A stretch of 64,000 bases of DNA from Ampullaceana balthica (GCA_944989445.1 CALYLW010000015.1:4783740-4847739), one strand, 5' to 3'; shown: positions 45,271 through 56,258, numbered from the stretch's first letter. The notes: generated by a model not told the origin, from the sequence alone. Made by a program: numbers and translations.

Positions 45271-45776
45271 TCTGTTGTTGTGTGATACATAGGAGCAACT
45301 AGAGTCTTGTTGTTGTGTGATACATAGGAGCAACTAGAGTCTTGTTGTTGTGTGATACATAGGAGCAACTAGAGTCTTGTTGTTGTGTGATACATAGGAG
45401 CAACTAGAGTCTTGTTGTTGTGTGATACATAGGAGCAACTAGAGTCTTGTTGTTGTGTGATACATAGGAGCAACTAGAGTCTTGTTGTTGTGTGATACAT
45501 AGGTGCAACTAGAGTCTTGTTGTTGTGTGATACATAGGAGCAACTAGAGTCTTGTTGTGTGATACATAGGTGCAACTAGAGTCTTGTTGTTGTGTGATAC
45601 ATAGGAGCAACTAGAGTCTTGTTGTGTGATACATAGGAGCAACTAGAGTCTTGTTGTTGTGTGATACATAGGAGCAACTAGAGTCTTGTTGTTGTGTGAT
45701 ACATAGGAGCAACTAGAGTCTTGTTGTTGTGTGATACATAGGAGCAACTAGAGTCTTGTTGTGTGATACATAGGAG
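45271..45776. repeat. 35-bp tandem array, left part
   Basis: About 14-15 copies of a 35-bp unit containing TTGTTGTTGTGTGATACATA then GGAGCAACTAGAGTC. Some units lack one GTT (32 bp) and some read GGTGCAAC. The array is interrupted at 45777 by a hAT element and resumes at 47667. Confidence 0.97.
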
Positions 45777-46290
45777 TAGGGTTGTCAATTTTGTTGAAAA
45801 AAGCTGCCCGGGTACCCGTGAAAATATCGAACGGGTACCCGGGTTACCCGTTATAAACGTCGTATAATTTTCCCCGTCATGACCGCTATACAATGGAACC
45901 TAGCCACCATCCATGCACCTCATTTCACACAGTAGTAGTAGCCAACGGCTTGCTTCCAGTAACATACTATTACTAATGCACTACAATTAACTACAATGCA
46001 CTAAATTTTTTTAATCAATTCCTGCTGTAAATGCATTCGTCATACTTATAAACTAAAACTAGAGTAAACTGAACATGCAAACAAAATGTCAACAGAATGA
46101 CGTAACGTTCAATGTCATACCTTGAATGTTAATATCCACTTGGCGTCGGTAGTCAATGCTAAGGGCGATGACGTATGCAATACTGCGGTAAATTTCAAGT
46201 GATCGTGCTTTGGTCAGTGGTACTGCTTTTGTTGACACCAAAAAGTTTCTGATATTGGTGGGTCAGCGTTTTTTTTTATCAATATCAATT

Positions 46291-46428
46291 TTATGAATAG
46301 CGTTCAGATGGCGTTTTATCGCACTGGGTTGCCACCCTTCGCAGACACAATTTCATTACAATGTTGCATTTTGCCGTGTCACTGTCAACTCGCTTGGCAT
46401 GATTCCACACGGCCGACGTCTTACCCAT
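46291..46428 (-). pseudogene. BED zinc-finger relic of a hAT transposase
   Basis: BED fingers bind the element ends in hAT transposases and lie near the N-terminus. Minus-strand reading gives KTSAVWNHAKRV...AKCN, which has the conserved aromatic 'VW.H' start and first Cys. After a frame change comes NEIVSAKGGNP, and after another SAIKRHLNAIH with the closing H-x4-H. The finger is therefore present in order but split over three frames by at least two small indels, so it is inactive. Only about 500 bp remain between it and the element end at 45777, too little for the catalytic and dimerisation regions. The 77-codon minus frame at 46291-46524 covers only part of it. Confidence 0.72.
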
Positions 46429-46549
46429 CTTATTAACCATAACAACTGACAACTTTAGGTGTATAATGAAGTGTATATCAATTTTTGGGCTAGGCAAACA
46501 CGTGTTAATGAACCAAAGAAACACGCGAATGCAAGGGTGTGGGTTATAG

Positions 46550-46809
46550 CAGTGCTTCTCAAAATGGTGGTTTTGCGGAAGTTATCAAGAAAGGAGAGAG
46601 AAATATAATTATAATCCTTCAATTGCTACCAATAATACTAACCTACTAGAATTTGTCATTTTTTACAATAAGCTAATAAATGAAAGAAATAAAAGGAAAT
46701 AAAATACATGTCGCTTCCATGTAAGTACAGGGAAAATAGTGCACCGGTTCCTGGTGCAATGGAAAAAACTCCTGCCGGTCCGCCATACTAAAAAGTTTGA
46801 GAAGCATTG
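46550..46809. mobile_element. Nested hAT MITE with perfect 8-bp TSD
   Basis: The left end is CAGTGCTTCTCAAAATGG and the right end (opposite strand) CAATGCTTCTCAAACTTT. GGTTATAG flanks both sides (46542-46549 and 46810-46817). It is 260 bp, non-coding, and lies within the larger hAT remnant, so it is the younger insertion. Confidence 0.87.
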
Positions 46810-47666
46810 GGTTATAGGATTGAAGAGAGAAATGGGGGGGGGGAGGGTAGAAAAACGACATTAGATAGTATCAATCGGTCTCCCACTGTCGGCTATTTCA
46901 AAGCAAAGTTAGTCTGAAAGCAAGGGTGTTTTTATGAGAAAAAACAACAGACACGGCATCTTTCATCTCTATGCAGTCCATCCTCACAGCTGGCGTCTTA
47001 CCCATCCTACACTGTTAGTAACTTTTTAATGTATTAAATTTAAATACTGACGACCTTGTACTCATTATTAACATCTGTTTTTCTAGGTCAGCACCTGTTA
47101 ATGAACACAAGAAGTAGAAGCTAATGAAAGGGTGTGGGTTATAGGAGTGAAGGGAGGAGAGGGGGGAGGGTTAGATAAACAACATTAGCTAGTATCAATC
47201 AGCGTAATTCAAAGCAAAGTTAGTGAAAGCAGGGGTGTTTTTTTTATTAACAAACAGCGTCTTTCATCTCTAAGCAGTCCATCCTTTTTTGGCAGAGGAC
47301 TTTTGTTGTCTTTATATGATTCTTTTAAAGAACCATAACTTTTTTGTGTTGTGCGGTTTCTGTTTCACGTTGAGAGAGAAAAGATTTATCAAAATACATT
47401 GTAGTTTTTAGTGACCGTTGACATATACTTCTCCTTAGATGTACTTCTAAGCATATTTTGGAAACAAAAAATTTCATTTGATAAATTGTTTCGCGAGCCA
47501 CAATGTAAACACAAAAAAGCCGCATGGGAGCCGAAGTTTGACCTACGGTTAATATAGCCTATAGACCTTCAAGCCACATTTTCACGGGTACCCGATCGGA
47601 ATTTTATTACCCGGGTAATCACACGGCAACGGGTACCCGGGTCCCGGGTACCCGTTGACAGGCCTA

Positions 47667-47829
47667 CATAGGAGCAACTAGAGTCTTGTTGTTGTGTGAT
47701 ACATAGGAGCAACTAGAGTCTTGTTGTTGTGTGATACATAGGAGCAACTAGAGTCTTGTTGGTGTGTGATACATAGGAGCAACTAGAGTCTTGTTGTTGT
47801 GTGATACATAGGTGCAACTAGAGTCTTGA
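47667..47829. repeat. 35-bp tandem array, right part
   Basis: About 4.5 further copies of the 35-bp unit continuing the array left of the hAT element. The first copy starts in phase with the target duplication. Variants GTTGGTGTG and GGTGCAAC occur here. Confidence 0.96.
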
Positions 47830-47930
47830 TTTGGATTAGACGTCTTCTTGTAGGCGGTCAAGTTTCTTTACTGTTACTATGACAGACATAACGTGTGAGG
47901 AAAGAAAATCAACAAACTACTTCTGTATTC

Positions 47931-48033
47931 TCTTGTTGGTAGTCCTCCCTGTTGTCATGTATTCTGTTGTTGGTAGTCTCCCTGTTGTCATGTATTCTGT
48001 TGTTGGTAGTCTCCCTGTTGTCATGTATTCTGT
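47931..48033. repeat. 33-bp tandem repeat
   Basis: Three copies of a 33-bp unit containing TTGTTGGTAGTCTCCCTGTT then GTCATGTATTC. The 86-codon minus frame through it is incidental. Confidence 0.93.
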
Positions 48034-48842
48034 CAGCTCTTATTTCAAATAACAATCCACCGCTTGAGTATGGACCGTTGTGACACTCGAAGACAACCAA
48101 GTGTGAATTTCCTTTCAGCCTTTGTCTCCCCTGGCTATACATTATACTACATCTTTCCTCCTCATGCACGTTTCCGGTGACATTATTTTAATGTCAATTC
48201 TGTGTTGGAGATATTCATATTTAATTGTTTAAATATAAATTTAATTTGACGGGATGAAATGTTAGTTTTATGACGTAAGAGCTACGGTTTCGATGTGATG
48301 CGTGTACTTAAGTTCATGTCTTTAGTAGAGTTGTATTGTGTTTAATCTGTTCAGATCGCTGTTCCTGTCTAGATTACATTAAGAATGATTGTCTTGATAC
48401 CATCATAATATAGATGAAACTTTAAATCAACAAGTTCATCTTAGTGCTAAAGTGTTGTCCATGGTTGACGTCAGAACCCGTATGAGACACGTCATCGTTT
48501 AGGTTCTAGAGAATGTCGGAATTCATTCACTGGAACATTGTATGTGTGGGCATTCCTGGAGTTAGTGGGGACCATGGAATGTATATTTGATGACACTAAG
48601 TCCATCATCTGACCACTGGCCGCAAGCCATACAGAATCGTCCAGTATGGACAGGTCTCACGTGCGCTCATTTTAACACTGACCAAGAATTAGAAGGCTGA
48701 AAGGAGTGGTCATCCAGATTGACAGGTAGCCAGGGGAGGCTACTATGCGGGCCAGGAATCGCTACTCTTTGTTTGCCTGCACCAGACCCCAGGACAATTG
48801 GTTCACTGAAACACCTCATATCACTGGTGAGTTCTCTCTCAT
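48034..48842. other. Non-coding spacer
   Basis: Unique sequence; no gene recognised. Confidence 0.5.
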
Positions 48843-49160
48843 AACTCTAGCTCTATTTATTGGATATTTATATATACACACAAACTCTAACTCTATTTAT
48901 TGGATATTTATATATACACACAAACTCTAACTCTATTTATTGGAGATATATATATACACACAAACTCTAGCTCTATTTATTGTATATATATATATATATA
49001 CACACAAACTCTAGCTCTATTTATTGTATATATATATACACACACAAACTCTAGCTCTATTTATTGTATATATATATACACACACAAACTCTAGCTCTAT
49101 TTATTGTATATATATATACACACACAAACTAGCTCTATTTATTAGATATATATACACACG
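48843..49160. repeat. About 40-bp tandem array with (TA)n core
   Basis: About eight copies of CTCTAGCTCTATTTATTG followed by a TATATA tract of variable length and ACACACAAA. Length changes come from the TA core. The left copies have GGATATTTATATATACACA instead. Confidence 0.95.
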
Positions 49161-49347
49161 AACTACATCATGAATTCATTTCATGATTGTGGTTGTCGGG
49201 ATTTGATTCTTCATTTTTAAAAGTTATTATTTCTGTCTAATCTGATTTGGTGGCTGTTTTGATCACAGTAATCATGTAGTAGTAACACGTCCAGTGCCTT
49301 GTGTATCGTAGTGTGTATACACGTGGAATTGGTTCAACTGTTTGATC

Positions 49348-50331
49348 ATACAACATGCTGACAACCTACATCAGACGTGTATGTTTGTACAATATGCTGA
49401 CAACCTACATCAGACTTGTATGTTTGTACAACATGCTGACGACCTACATCAGACTTGTATGTTTGTACAACATGCTGACGACCTACATCAGACTTGTATG
49501 TTTGTACAACATGCTGACGACCGACATCAGACTTGCATGTTTGTTCAACATGATGACGACCTACATCAGACTTGTATGTTTGTACAACATGCTGACAACC
49601 TACATCAGACTTGTATGTTTATACAATATGCTGACAACCTACATCAGACTTGTATGTTTATACAATATGCTGACAACCTACATCAGACTTGTATGTTTGT
49701 ACAATATGCTGACAACCTACATCAGACTTGTATGTTTATACAATATGCTGACGACCTACATCAGACTTGTATGTTTATACAATATGCTGACAACCTACAT
49801 CAGACTTGTATGTTTATACAATATGCTGACAACCTACATCAGACTTGTATGTTTATACAATATGCTGACAACCTACATCAGACTTGTATGTTTATACAAT
49901 ATGCTGACAACCTACATCAGACTTGTATGTTTGTACAATATGCTGACAACCTACATCAGACTTGTATGTTTGTACAATATGCTGACAACCTACATCAGAC
50001 TTGTATGTTTGTACAATATGCTGACGACCTAGAGCAGACTTGTATGTTTGTACAACATGCTGACGACCTACATCAGACTTGTATGTTTGTACAACATGCT
50101 GACGACCTACATCAGACTTGTATGTTTGTACAACATGCTGACGACCTACATCAGACTTGTATGTTTGTACAACATGCTGACGACCTACATCAGACTTGTA
50201 TGTTTGTACAACATGCTGACGACCTACATCAGACTTGTATGTTTGTACAACATGCTGACGACCTACATCAGACTTGTATGTTTGTACAATATGCTGACAA
50301 CCTACATCAGACTTGTATGTTTATACAACAT
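49348..50331. repeat. 39-bp tandem array
   Basis: About 25 copies of a 39-bp unit containing GACCTACATCAGACTTGTAT then GTTTGTACAACATGCT. Three linked variants define blocks: ACATGCTGACGAC with TTGTAC in the outer parts, and ATATGCTGACAAC with TTATAC in the middle (about 49580-50000). So the array has an outer-inner-outer structure. A period divisible by three keeps frames of 332 and 225 codons open; no domain is present. Confidence 0.97.
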
Positions 50332-51334
50332 AGATTTTAACTGTACATCGGAGATAGAAATTTCTTTATGTACACACCAAGTCAAAGTCATAAAACTGAC
50401 TCTGTCGTCCCTCAAGTCTATTATCTGGTCAAGTCGGACAAGGTGACAAAAAGCAGACGACACCTGTTGATCCTACTGCTACTGGCAGCCCCCTCCCCCC
50501 CTCTGGTCCCATCTAGACCTGCATTATCTGCCCGTATGGACATGAACTGCCGATGTAGAGGGGCGCACTTCTCCATCACATTGGGTTTTTGTCAGCCTCT
50601 CGCCTGTAACATTGCGGCCTGGTAATCATCAGATGCTAATGTTACGGCACCACCAACCCTACCTACCCCTGCCCCTTTTATTAAAGGATATAACTACGTA
50701 CATCACGATGGGATGTGTGGGTTGGTGTGGTGGTGGGTGGGGGGGGGGCTGATGCTCACATCTGTGTTGTATTTCTATGACCGGACAAAGAGGGCAAGTG
50801 GGAGGGGGGAATGGGGAGGTTTCCCACGTTCCTGGGATAATGTAAAGCTGATTAGCACACGTGACTTGGCCGGCACAGAGCCGAGGGGAGGCAACAGACT
50901 GCGATTTACGATACTCAACATTGAATAGCTGGCCCCTGAACTGATGAATGGTTAACATACCATGAAATGTGTTGCTTGCCGCTTTAAAATCTTTAAGAGT
51001 GTAGAATTAATGTTTACATATATGATTTATTTTATTTCCATTTCACTTTTAATTAAAAAAAAATTTTTTTTTGTTCCTATGGATAAAAAGCAGACGTAAA
51101 TACAGATGTAAATTTTAAAAGTCAAAATATCTGCGCTCAGATTAATGATATCAACGTATCATCGGACGTACGTTCAAGAAATACGCTCAATAACGTGATT
51201 AAGTTGAGATAACAATAACAACATACATTGACATACATTGACATACATCAACTTTGGTTTCTCAATGAGTGGGAATTGGTGGGGAAAACCAAAACTGAAC
51301 AATCTGAATACTAAAACTTTCAACAGTGATTCTT
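50332..51334. other. Non-coding spacer
   Basis: Unique sequence. Overlapping frames on both strands (for example 50368-50625 plus and 50659-50958 minus) show no domain. C runs and G runs near 50490 and 50740. No gene is supported. Confidence 0.5.
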
Positions 51335-51655
51335 GACCACTATATTCCCGTGACCACTCTATTCCCGTGACCACTCTATTCACGTGACCGCTCTATTCCC
51401 GTGACCGCTCTATTCCGTGACCGCTATATTCCCGTGACCGCTCTATTCCCGTGACCGCTCTATTTCCGTGACCGTTCTATTCCCGTGACCGCTCTATTCC
51501 CGTGACCACTCTATTCCCGTGACCACTCTATTCCCGTGACCACTCTATTCCCGTGACCTCTCTATTCCCGTGACCACTCTATTCTCGTGACCACTCTATT
51601 CCCGTGACCACTCTATTCTCGTAACCAATCTATTCCCGTGACCACTCTATTCCCG
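51335..51655. repeat. 17-bp tandem array
   Basis: About 19 copies of the 17-bp unit GACCACTCTATTCCCGT with variants GACCGCTC (clustered at 51385-51510), TATTTCC and TATTCTC. Confidence 0.96.
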
Positions 51656-51772
51656 GATATGAAAATGGCGGTAATTTAAACAAACCAAAAATAGAACATT
51701 TGATAGTTCCATAGAACTTGATAGTTCACCCAGCCAACAGTATCAACGTGTTCTTAATTCACTCTTGACAAT

Positions 51773-51957
51773 ATGACAAGTGGAACATGACAAGTGGAAC
51801 ATGACAAGTGGAACATGACAAGTGGAACATGACAAGTGGAACATGACAAGTGGAACATGACAAGTGGAACATGACAAGTGGAACATGACAAGTGGAACAT
51901 GACAAGTGGAACATGACAAGTGGAACATGACAAGTGGAACATGACAAGTGGAACATG
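51773..51957. repeat. 14-bp perfect tandem array
   Basis: Thirteen copies of the 14-bp unit ATGACAAGTGGAAC without visible substitutions. Frames on the minus strand are incidental. Confidence 0.98.
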
Positions 51958-52132
51958 TTTTTATTTAAAGAAAATGTTTCGTTTTTTGTGTGTGTTTTTT
52001 TTCTCAGAAGAATCAATGAGTGTCAGAGTGCACAATCCTGGTGGTTGAAATTATACTTGTATTATTCTATTGTTACAGGTGACAATGTGCGTGTCAGAGT
52101 GTCCAAACATTTCTGACCAACCAGCCGCCGAA
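51958..52132. other. Short spacer
   Basis: Unique sequence with a G/T tract. GCGTGTCAGAGTG and GAGTGTCAGAGTG (about 52017 and 52089) are a short repeat. Confidence 0.5.
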
Positions 52133-52448
52133 GTGGGTACAGTAGCCACACGTGGTTATTTGTGGGTACAGTAGCCACACGTGGTTATTAGTGGGTACAG
52201 TAGCCACACGTGGTTATTAGTGGGTACAGTAGCCACACGTGGTTATTAGTGGGTACAGTAGCCACACGTGGTTATTAGTGGGTACAGTAGCCACACGTGG
52301 TTATTAGTGGGTACAGTAGCCACACGTGGTTATTAGTGGGTACAGTAGCCACACGTGGTTATTAGTGGGTACAGTAGCCACACGTGGTTATTAGTGGGTA
52401 CAGTAGCCACACGTGGTTATTTGTGGGTACAGTAGCCACACGTGGTTA
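52133..52448. repeat. 29-bp tandem array with E-boxes
   Basis: About 11 copies of a 29-bp unit containing GTGGGTACAGTAGCCACACG then TGGTTATTA. First and last full copies read TTATTTG. Each unit carries one CACGTG E-box. Confidence 0.97.
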
Positions 52449-52814
52449 AGTTGACGGACTGAGACAGCCAAGTCGTGGACACGGGATTGTTGTTACCGTC
52501 GACTTGGTGGCTCACGTAACCGGAGTAACAATAGTCGTAATAAAGGGGGGGGGGCGTTAGTTTGAGAGGAGTGAAGAATATCTGATCTATTACAGACCGC
52601 CTTCTATAGACTTTGTCATTTCTAAGACCGGAAAACGTCATAACTCATTCGGTCATTGGGCTATTATTAGATTCAGGTCAAACATTTCTGAAAGGTCGAT
52701 TACAAGTGTATTTGGATACTCTGATCTCACTAAAAACGATATTCTAGGTGCAATTGTTTTGCAAACACATATTTCTTTACACTTAGTTTTGCAGCTGAAT
52801 AAATTATTTAAATT
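52449..52814. other. Non-coding spacer
   Basis: Unique sequence with a G run near 52545. No gene seen. Confidence 0.5.
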
Positions 52815-53665
52815 CCGAAGATTTAAATCTTAAATAAATAAGCCTAAACATTTTTAAAGATGAGTGTAAGCGGTCGTTCGATAGTCGTAACTACGGTAAA
52901 CACTAGTCCTACCATTATAGTAGTCAATTATTAACAAATATATTTATTTGAATATTGATTGTTTTCCTTGGTCCTTATACAAATAAATGCCTTGGTATTT
53001 ATTAGTAATAAACTTACGATAAGATTATGACTTTAATTATAATTACATCATTAGTATTAGTAGTAAATAGCATGAAATAATAAAGTTCAAGGACGAACGA
53101 GCAAATGAACTAGAACTAGAGCCTCAGTCAGAGCCGAGTCACTAATTCATTTACATAAATCATACTCGCAAGGACGTTCCATTTCGCATATATAATATAT
53201 CACATAATTTAACATTATATTGATATTTAAATTGAAAAAATTTAAATAAATGAGCCTAAGCATTTTTTTAAATTGAGTAAACACTAGTATTAGTACCACT
53301 AGTATTAGTACCACTAGTATTAGTACTACTAGTCCTAGGAAACTTGTACTTCTTAATTCTTATACTTATAAAAAATATATTTAATATAAATTGTTTTCAT
53401 TGGTTCATATAAAATATATATGCCTTAGTATTTATTTTTAATAAACTAACAATAAGATCATGACTTTAATTATAATTACATCATTAGTATTAATAGTAAA
53501 GTAAATAATAGTATGAATGAATAAAATTCACGGCAATCACGGACGAACAAGTGAATGAACTAAAAAAAGTATATTCATAGTCACTGATCCATTTACATAT
53601 TAAATTAAATTCACTCTCGCAAGGACGCTCTATTTCGCATTATATAATATATCCAATAATATAAC
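52815..53665. repeat. Diverged direct duplication of about 420 bp
   Basis: Segments at about 52815-53225 and 53240-53665 share, in the same order, AAATAAATAAGCCTAA / AAATAAATGAGCCTAA, GCCTTGGTATTTATTA / GCCTTAGTATTTATTT, ATGACTTTAATTATAATTAC followed by ATCATTAGTATTA, GGACGAACGAGCAAATGAAC / GGACGAACAAGTGAATGAAC, and CTCGCAAGGACG followed by ATTTCGCAT. The second copy holds a 15-bp repeat. It could be long repeats of an unrecognised element or a simple local duplication. Confidence 0.8.
53273..53335. repeat. 15-bp tandem repeat
   Basis: About four copies of a 15-bp unit containing CACTAGTATTAGTAC, inside the second duplicated block. Confidence 0.9.
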
Positions 53666-53955
53666 CTTAAATTTTTTTTTAATTCTATAAAATTAAGGTA
53701 TTGAAATATTTCTGTAGGACCTTTTCCTCCAACAAAATGTTTACTACATACACGCTTGTGTTTGGAAAGACTGTGGGAAAAAATCCTAATATATTGGATA
53801 TATTAAATTTCCTAAAAATACACTTGTTAACAAGTTTTTGGCTACAAAAAAGCTCAGTTTCTATAGGAATAACGAAGACAAGTTTACTAACCGACCTTAC
53901 ACACTACCCGGATGTGGACATATTTTTATTTAATTCTATTATTAGACTTTCGGTA
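53666..53955. other. Spacer with a 91-codon open frame
   Basis: A plus frame at 53701-53976 (Phe/Leu/Ile/Ser-rich) follows the duplicated segment. I recognise no domain and see no splice or promoter evidence. It could be a fragment of an unknown element. Confidence 0.35.
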
Positions 53956-54020
53956 AATAATGACAAGGCCTATTAAATAATGACAAGGCCTATTAAATAA
54001 TGACAAGGCCTATTAAATAA
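53956..54020. repeat. 20-bp tandem repeat
   Basis: Three perfect copies of the 20-bp unit AATAATGACAAGGCCTATTA. Confidence 0.95.
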
Positions 54021-54419
54021 TACTTTTATACATGAGAACAATGATTGGGTCGGGGTGGCCAATATTTCTATTGAGTTGGTCGTTTCTAACAGCAGAACAT
54101 TTGACATCTCATTGCGTCATGTCATTATTTTAAGACAAGTTTGAAGCCCAACACCACCCTAAGCACACATGTAGCAGCAGCAATGCGTTAATGAAAAGTT
54201 ACTTTTTTAATAAATTTATTGAGAAATTAAGGAGAAAACGGAATACCCCGATGAGTTATTAAAATCTTAATGAAATTGGTAAAAATGGATTCCCGGATAT
54301 TCTATAAATAGATGTCCACCATCAAAAACCAAATGATCCACAATGTTTCGGCGCATCCTATCCATGGACTTTTTACTTGTTGCTCCCTCCCGGATCTTGT
54401 TTGTATGTTTGTCATGTTA
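54021..54419. other. Non-coding spacer
   Basis: Unique sequence; no gene recognised. Confidence 0.5.
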
Positions 54420-55022
54420 TTGTGGTTTAATGTTGTGGTTTAATGTTGTTGTTTAATGTTGTTGTTTAATGTTGTTGTTTAATGTTGTTGTTTAATGTTG
54501 TTGTTTAATGTTGTTGTTTAATGTTGTTGTTTAATGTTGTTGTTTAATGTTGTTGTTTACTGTTGTTGTTTAATGTTGTTGTTTAATGTTGTTGTTTAAT
54601 GTTGTTGTTTAATGTTGTGGTTTAATGTTGTTGTTTAATGTTGTTGTTTAATGTTGTTGTTTAATGTTGTTGTTTAATGTTGTTGTTTAATGTTGTTGTT
54701 TAATGTTGTTGTTTAATGTTGTTGTTTAATGTTGTTGTTTAATGTTGTTGTTTAATGTTGTTGTTTAATGTTGTTGTTTAATGTTGTTGTTTACTGTTGT
54801 TGTTTAATGTTGTTGTTTACTGTTGTTGTTTAATGTTGTTGTTTAATGTTGTTGTTTAATGTTGTTGTTTAATGTTGTTGTTTAATGTTGTGGTTTAATG
54901 TTGTTGTTTAATGTTGTTGTTTAATGTCGTTGTTTAATGTTGTTGTTTAATGTTGTTGTTTAATGTTGTTGTTTAATGTTGTTGTTTAATGTTGTTGTTT
55001 AATGTTGTTGTTTAATGTTGTT
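54420..55022. repeat. 13-bp tandem array
   Basis: About 46 copies of the 13-bp unit GTTGTTGTTTAAT with rare variants GTGGTTT (left edge, about 54612 and 54888), TTTACTG and GTCGTT. Every unit carries TAA, which closes frames. Confidence 0.98.
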
Positions 55023-55652
55023 GCTCATTTTATTATGAAGTTTAATTAATGTTGTTTAGATTTGTTAATTTTGTTGTTGTTGCCAATGTTAATAGGTTCT
55101 ATTGTTATTAGTTCATGTGCACTAGTCTTTGTGTATTCTTGTTAAGGTCAATAGCCTGACCACCAGTAACTTGAAAATCACACAAAAACGTTGAAATCCT
55201 GATTCTTGACCCACGTAATACAAACCCCTTTGCCCCCACCCCCACACCCCATGGCGCCATTGCTCTCTGTGGTTGTATAGCTATAATAGTACATACTTTA
55301 ATGTCTTTTGATAGATGAGGGGGGGGGGCTGTAGAGGGAGGGTGAGGAGCTTCCCACATCAGATACACATTATGTTACAGCTGTTTCCATGCGGCGTGTG
55401 TAAAAAGGGGGGGGGGCAGTGGTTCTCAAACTATGACACATTGGTTTTGAGAATGAGATGTCTGTCCCCGCGGTCATAAACTTCTAAATCTCTATATGCA
55501 CTAATATACAGCGAGGTCGCATTTAATGCCCATTGATTATTCATTTGTGTGTGTGTGGAAGTGGGGGGGGGCGTAATCCGCCTCTAGCTAAGTGTATTTT
55601 GAAATCCTTATTAGAAAAGAAATGAATTGGTTTGTTAAATAATTGAGTTTTT
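55023..55652. other. Non-coding spacer with isolated hAT-like end
   Basis: G runs near 55321, 55405 and 55565. At about 55417-55455, CAGTGGTTCTCAAACTATGA and TTTTGAGAATG form a small hairpin whose start resembles a hAT terminus; no partner end was found. No gene seen. Confidence 0.5.
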
Positions 55653-56180
55653 ACAGTATAAAGTTTGGTTGACTCCAAAACTTGAAGTGTATACAGTATA
55701 AAGTTTGGTTGACTCCAAAACTTGAAGTGTATACAGTATAAAGTTTGGTTGACTCCAAAACTTGAAGTGTATACAGTATAAAGTTTGGTTGACTCCAAAA
55801 CTTGAAGTGTATACAGTATAAAGTTTGGTTGACTCCAAAACTTGAAGTGTATACAGTATAAAGTTTGGTTGACTCCAAAACTTGAAGTGTATACAGTATA
55901 AAGTTTGGTTGACTCCAAAACTTGAAGTGTATACAGTATAAAGTTTGGTTGACTCCAAAACTTGAAGTGTATACAGTATAAAGTTTGGTTGACTCCAAAA
56001 CTTGAAGTGTATACAGTATAAAGTTTGGTTGACTCCAAACTTGAAGTGTATACAGTATAAAGTTTGGTTGACTCCAAAACTTGAAGTGTATACAGTATAA
56101 AGTTTGGTTGACTCCAAAACTTGAAGTGTATACAGTATAAAGTTTGGTTGACTCCAAAACTTGAAGTGTATACAGTATAC
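55653..56180. repeat. 40-bp tandem array
   Basis: Thirteen copies of a 40-bp unit containing ACAGTATAAAGTTTGGTTGA then CTCCAAAACTTGAAGTGTAT. Almost perfect, with one unit one A shorter at about 56038. Three overlapping minus-strand frames (168-215 codons) are phase shifts of the same repeat. Confidence 0.98.
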
Positions 56181-56258
56181 ACTTTCATGTAAGACAGTCC
56201 TCACCTTGAAATACGTCATTCATCATTGTATTATGTTTCAGGAAATCTAAATCTTTCA

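Larger units (their letters stand above)
45777..47666 (-). mobile_element. hAT element remnant inserted in the 35-bp array
   Basis: The left end is TAGGGTTGTCAATTTTG. The right end on the opposite strand is TAGGCCTGTCAACGGGTA. Both are followed by many CGGGTACCCG palindromes, probably subterminal transposase-binding repeats. CATAGGAG, part of the array unit, lies on both sides (45769-45776 and 47667-47674), a perfect 8-bp duplication. A broken BED zinc finger lies on the minus strand at 46291-46428, so the coding strand is minus and most of the transposase is missing. The interior holds a direct duplication (about 46810-46985 and 47134-47283, both with CAAAGCAAAGTTAGT and CTTTCATCTCTA) and a nested MITE. 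Confidence 0.88.

Noticed and set aside
36714..45776. CRISPR-like arrays
   Set aside because: Units follow each other without variable spacers, there are no cas genes, and transposons and SINE point to an animal genome.
54420..55022. Forkhead-site array in the 13-bp repeat
   Set aside because: Most units read TGTTTAA, which misses the last position of the usual forkhead core; only a few TGTTTAC units fit.
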